Source: Candidatus Sabulitectum sp. (GTDB lineage Bacteria > Fermentibacterota > Fermentibacteria > Fermentibacterales > JCC-6). From it: a stretch of DNA of 8,131 nucleotides. The stretch's first letter is position 1, and each line of letters begins with the position of its first letter. The stretch spans positions 1 through 8,131 of the forward strand of contig JAOZRM010000144.1 in NCBI GenBank assembly GCA_029940175.1, written 5' to 3'. The notes under the pieces are model-generated. The model saw only the letters and a program-made list of their open reading frames with translations. It searched no databases and had not been told where the DNA came from. Below, piece after piece: positions 6,759 through 8,131 of this stretch. The position numbers were made by a program, and so were the translations under genes.

Positions 6759-7783
6759 CAGTCTGTCACAAAAGAGTAACAGAACAAAGAGTCAGACCTT
6801 AAAAAATATAGAACATCATCCTGTACAGCATACGCTCCCCGACTTCGGCTTCTTATGTATGCAGTCAGTCCAGGTTGCTCAACCGGATCGATTGCCTGAA
6901 AATTGTCCCAGTCCAGCTTGGCCAGGAATATTGCATCGGCATGGTCATCATCCTGGCTGTAAAGATACCGGCCATCTCCAACCACGGCATACACCGTTAT
7001 CTCATCACCGGTGTTAAGTATTTCTCTGCCGTCAGAATATCTTAAAAACTGGTTATCATCAACAGTAACCAGCCCGGCATCAGGCAACACCCACATATCA
7101 ATAACCGGCGATTCATCATCTGACACCTCAAAAAGAACTTTTGATGAGTTCATGTCATAAATGACACTGGGCGGGTAGCTGGCACCGCTTACAATATCCG
7201 AAAAAGGACATGCATAGTACCCGTCACTAAGCACTCCGTGGTGATAACTTCGCTCCCCTGTGGCAATCTCTATCATATCAGCCCATGGAAGTTCTGAAGA
7301 GCCTTCATTCAACTCTAAAAAGCTCTTCACATCAGGTGAACAGGATAGAAGTGGATTGCCATAAAGAAATCGTGAATCCATTGTGAAGTCGAATTGCGGA
7401 CCGGAACCTACATTGTATGAAAGGGCGACCGGTTCAGCGTTTGAACCATCGCTATTGCAGACCAGAATCATTTCAGGAACATGAACATCTTCCCCGGCAG
7501 TAACTGTAACAGCGTAACAGATCTTCTCTCTGTCCCATGACCCCGAGAGCCAGGATACGCGAATGACATTTGCCCAGCCGTGAGCAGAATGATCCCAGAA
7601 AGACACCCATTCCTCTTTCTCTCCGGGAAAATCACATGAGACGGTCCAGAAATCCGAGTTATTATCCACAAACAAAACTCTTCCACCAGGAAGCGCAACC
7701 AGCGACTTGACATAATCATTGATATCGGAGGCAAGAAACACCGGTTGAGATGTCAGAAGAACAACCATCATAATTGCAGTCAA
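6758..7783 (-). CDS. Exported protein of unknown function, possible beta-propeller, first gene of the ABC exporter unit
   Basis: I do not recognise this 341-residue protein as a named family. The N-terminus MTAIMMVVLLTSQPVFLASD looks like a short signal peptide cleaved after FLA, although it lacks the usual Lys/Arg. The body is beta-rich with recurring units of the propeller type: LPGGRVLFVDNNSDFWTV, MILVCNSDGSNAEPVAL followed by FTMDSRFLYG (TolB-like in texture), SPPVIYDMNSSKVLFEV-like, LRYSDGREIL, VVGDGRYLYSQ and VQDDVLYFLRSDSLFCYSF. Six Cys are spread along the chain, counting from residue 50. The start is TTG at 7783, chosen because AGGAGG lies 5 nt upstream. The next candidate, ATG at 7771, is 17 nt away and would cut into the signal peptide. 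The stop overlaps the ATPase start by one base (TGATG), which argues for an exporter accessory or sensor role outside the cytoplasm. That role is inferred from context only. Confidence 0.8.
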   Translation of the reverse strand: MTAIMMVVLLTSQPVFLASDINDYVKSLVALPGGRVLFVDNNSDFWTVSCDFPGEKEEWVSFWDHSAHGWANVIRVSWLSGSWDREKICYAVTVTAGEDVHVPEMILVCNSDGSNAEPVALSYNVGSGPQFDFTMDSRFLYGNPLLSCSPDVKSFLELNEGSSELPWADMIEIATGERSYHHGVLSDGYYACPFSDIVSGASYPPSVIYDMNSSKVLFEVSDDESPVIDMWVLPDAGLVTVDDNQFLRYSDGREILNTGDEITVYAVVGDGRYLYSQDDDHADAIFLAKLDWDNFQAIDPVEQPGLTAYIRSRSRGAYAVQDDVLYFLRSDSLFCYSFVTD

Positions 7784-7788
7784 AACAA

Positions 7789-7794
7789 CCTCCT
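7789..7794 (-). promoter_or_regulatory. AGGAGG ribosome binding site fixing a TTG start
   Basis: A full AGGAGG on the minus strand is 5 nt from TTG at 7783. An in-frame TAA lies only a few codons further upstream, so no longer form with an ordinary start exists. This supports the non-ATG start for the 341-residue exported protein. Confidence 0.7.
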
Positions 7795-7820
7795 CTGCTT
7801 ATGTGTTTAAACGCAAAGCT

Positions 7821-7826
7821 ATTATA
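7821..7826 (-). promoter_or_regulatory. Perfect TATAAT -10 box, candidate promoter of the ABC exporter unit
   Basis: TATAAT on the minus strand lies about 38 nt before the TTG start, placing transcription initiation near 7813-7815 with a short leader. No good -35 is found at 16-18 nt; the sequence there is AATCTT-like. There is no TG extension. The box alone, in AT-rich DNA, is modest evidence. Confidence 0.4.
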
Positions 7827-7858
7827 GTATTCAAACTGCATGAAAGATTAGTGGTACC

Positions 7859-7878
7859 ATCCCCAGGCACCCGGGGAT
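7859..7878 (-). repeat. Inverted repeat / stem-loop in the spacer between the PIN gene and the ABC unit
   Basis: ATCCCCAG and CCGGGGAT flank a GCAC loop (plus-strand text). On the minus strand the odd position is a G-U pair, giving a full 8-bp stem with loop GTGC. On the plus strand it is an A/C mismatch, so the structure favours a minus-strand RNA. No T run follows, so it is not a standard intrinsic terminator. Confidence 0.55.
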
Positions 7879-7891
7879 TGGGCGAAGTCCT

Positions 7892-7978
7892 GGATTCCAT
7901 GTAGATCCAACCAGGTTGGAAACCTCTTTAGCACCACGCAGTGGACACTTATCGAACCCTTTAATAGAGAAAACTCTA
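7892..7978. repeat. Cluster of short inverted repeats, nature unknown
   Basis: This gene-free stretch packs several small palindromes: GGAT/ATCC (7892-7908), CCAAC/GTTGG (7907-7919), the competing GGTT/AACC (7914-7924), CCAC/GTGG with a 3-nt loop (7934-7944) and TAGAG/CTCTA with a 4-nt loop (7965-7978). With the 8-bp stem at 7859-7878 they make a hairpin-rich unit of about 120 bp. It could be an interspersed repeat, a small structured RNA or the remnant of a mobile element. All three minus-strand frames stay open across much of it without a convincing start, so a gene is not supported. Confidence 0.35.
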
Positions 7979-8024
7979 GCTTCTTGACATATTTACTCTA
8001 ACAGTGAACTCCCGCACGATCAGG

Positions 8025-8131
8025 TTAAATGATTAGTTCCAGTTCCAGTATGTTCTTCATCATCGTAAAATGACCGTCAAGCGTATAGATTTCAGCATGA
8101 TGTTGCTTAGCATTCTGTGCAATAACCAGAT
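8025..8131 (-). CDS. PIN-domain protein (VapC-like toxin), C-terminal end, cut by the window edge
   Basis: The minus strand reads in frame from the right edge to a TAA at 8027-8025. The 34 residues begin LVIAQNAKQHHAEIYTLDGHF and end MMKNILELELII. The partial codon before the first Leu ends in AT and fits Asp. This matches the end of VapC-type PIN ribonucleases: (D)-L-x-I-A-x-x-A followed by a (L/Y)-T-x-D-x-x-F motif, whose Asp is the last acidic metal ligand (here Asp18 of the fragment), then a short final strand. VapC toxins cleave tRNA or rRNA and are paired with a VapB antitoxin encoded just upstream, which would lie right of the window. The identification rests on a short stretch and could also fit a non-toxin PIN protein. 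Confidence 0.7.
   Translation of the reverse strand, partial: LVIAQNAKQHHAEIYTLDGHFTMMKNILELELII

Noticed and set aside
7859..7878. Stem-loop considered as terminator of the PIN-domain gene
   Set aside because: No T run follows the stem on either strand, and it is about 150 nt past the stop codon.
7835..8010. Minus-strand open frames of about 50 codons across the hairpin-rich spacer (one ending ...GAWGWYH, another containing KCPLRGAKEVSNL)
   Set aside because: No ATG/GTG/TTG start with a ribosome binding site is placed sensibly, all three frames are open at once, and the palindromes explain the base pattern better.
1..8131. CRISPR array, tRNA, rRNA, DDE transposase
   Set aside because: No regularly spaced repeats, no cloverleaf with a TTCGA-type arm in a plausible setting, and no transposase motifs were seen on either strand. 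The only mobile element signal is the intron.

Overview
All supported protein genes lie on the minus strand. The window looks like a chromosomal piece of a Gram-negative-type bacterium from the Fibrobacterota-Chlorobiota-Bacteroidota (FCB) group or a related candidate phylum. This placement is an inference. It rests on the C25 (gingipain-like) peptidase with a C-terminal T9SS type A-like sorting domain, and on a small barrel-like protein ending in Phe. No rRNA or other taxonomic marker is present.

Layout, read along the minus strand from right to left. (i) 8025-8131: the last 34 codons of a PIN-domain (VapC-like) protein cut by the window edge. (ii) 7784-8024: a gene-free spacer with a cluster of small inverted repeats and a TATAAT box. 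(iii) 7783-5086: a tightly coupled three-gene unit. It encodes an exported, possibly beta-propeller protein, an ABC-2 type ATPase and an ABC-2 type permease, joined by two TGATG stop/start overlaps. (iv) 5003-4521: a 160-residue exported, barrel-like protein of unknown function. (v) 4420-2888: an aromatic amino acid lyase of the histidine ammonia-lyase (HutH) family with an intact Ala-Ser-Gly MIO triad. (vi) 2885-378: a secreted 835-residue C25 peptidase with a propeller-like middle and a sorting domain. Its start is 2 bases after the hutH stop, and its ribosome binding site lies inside the hutH 3' end. (vii) 357-332: a strong intrinsic terminator. (viii) 326-1: the 5' part (most of domain I) of a group II intron resembling class IIC, which starts 9 nt past the terminator hairpin and runs off the left edge.

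How the parts may work together: the ABC pair should form one exporter (DrrA/DrrB-like), with the exported protein as a co-translated accessory. hutH and the C25 peptidase appear to be co-expressed, an unusual pairing of a cytoplasmic amino acid lyase with a cell-surface protease. A peptide-to-amino-acid scavenging role is plausible but unproven, because no other hut gene is in view. The mobile signals sit at the two edges: a retroelement using a terminator as its landing site on the left, and a probable toxin gene end plus repeat-like DNA on the right. The observations most worth following up are the intron/terminator junction, the unannotated PIN fragment, the hutH-C25 coupling and the structured spacer. 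None of these establishes a new system on its own.
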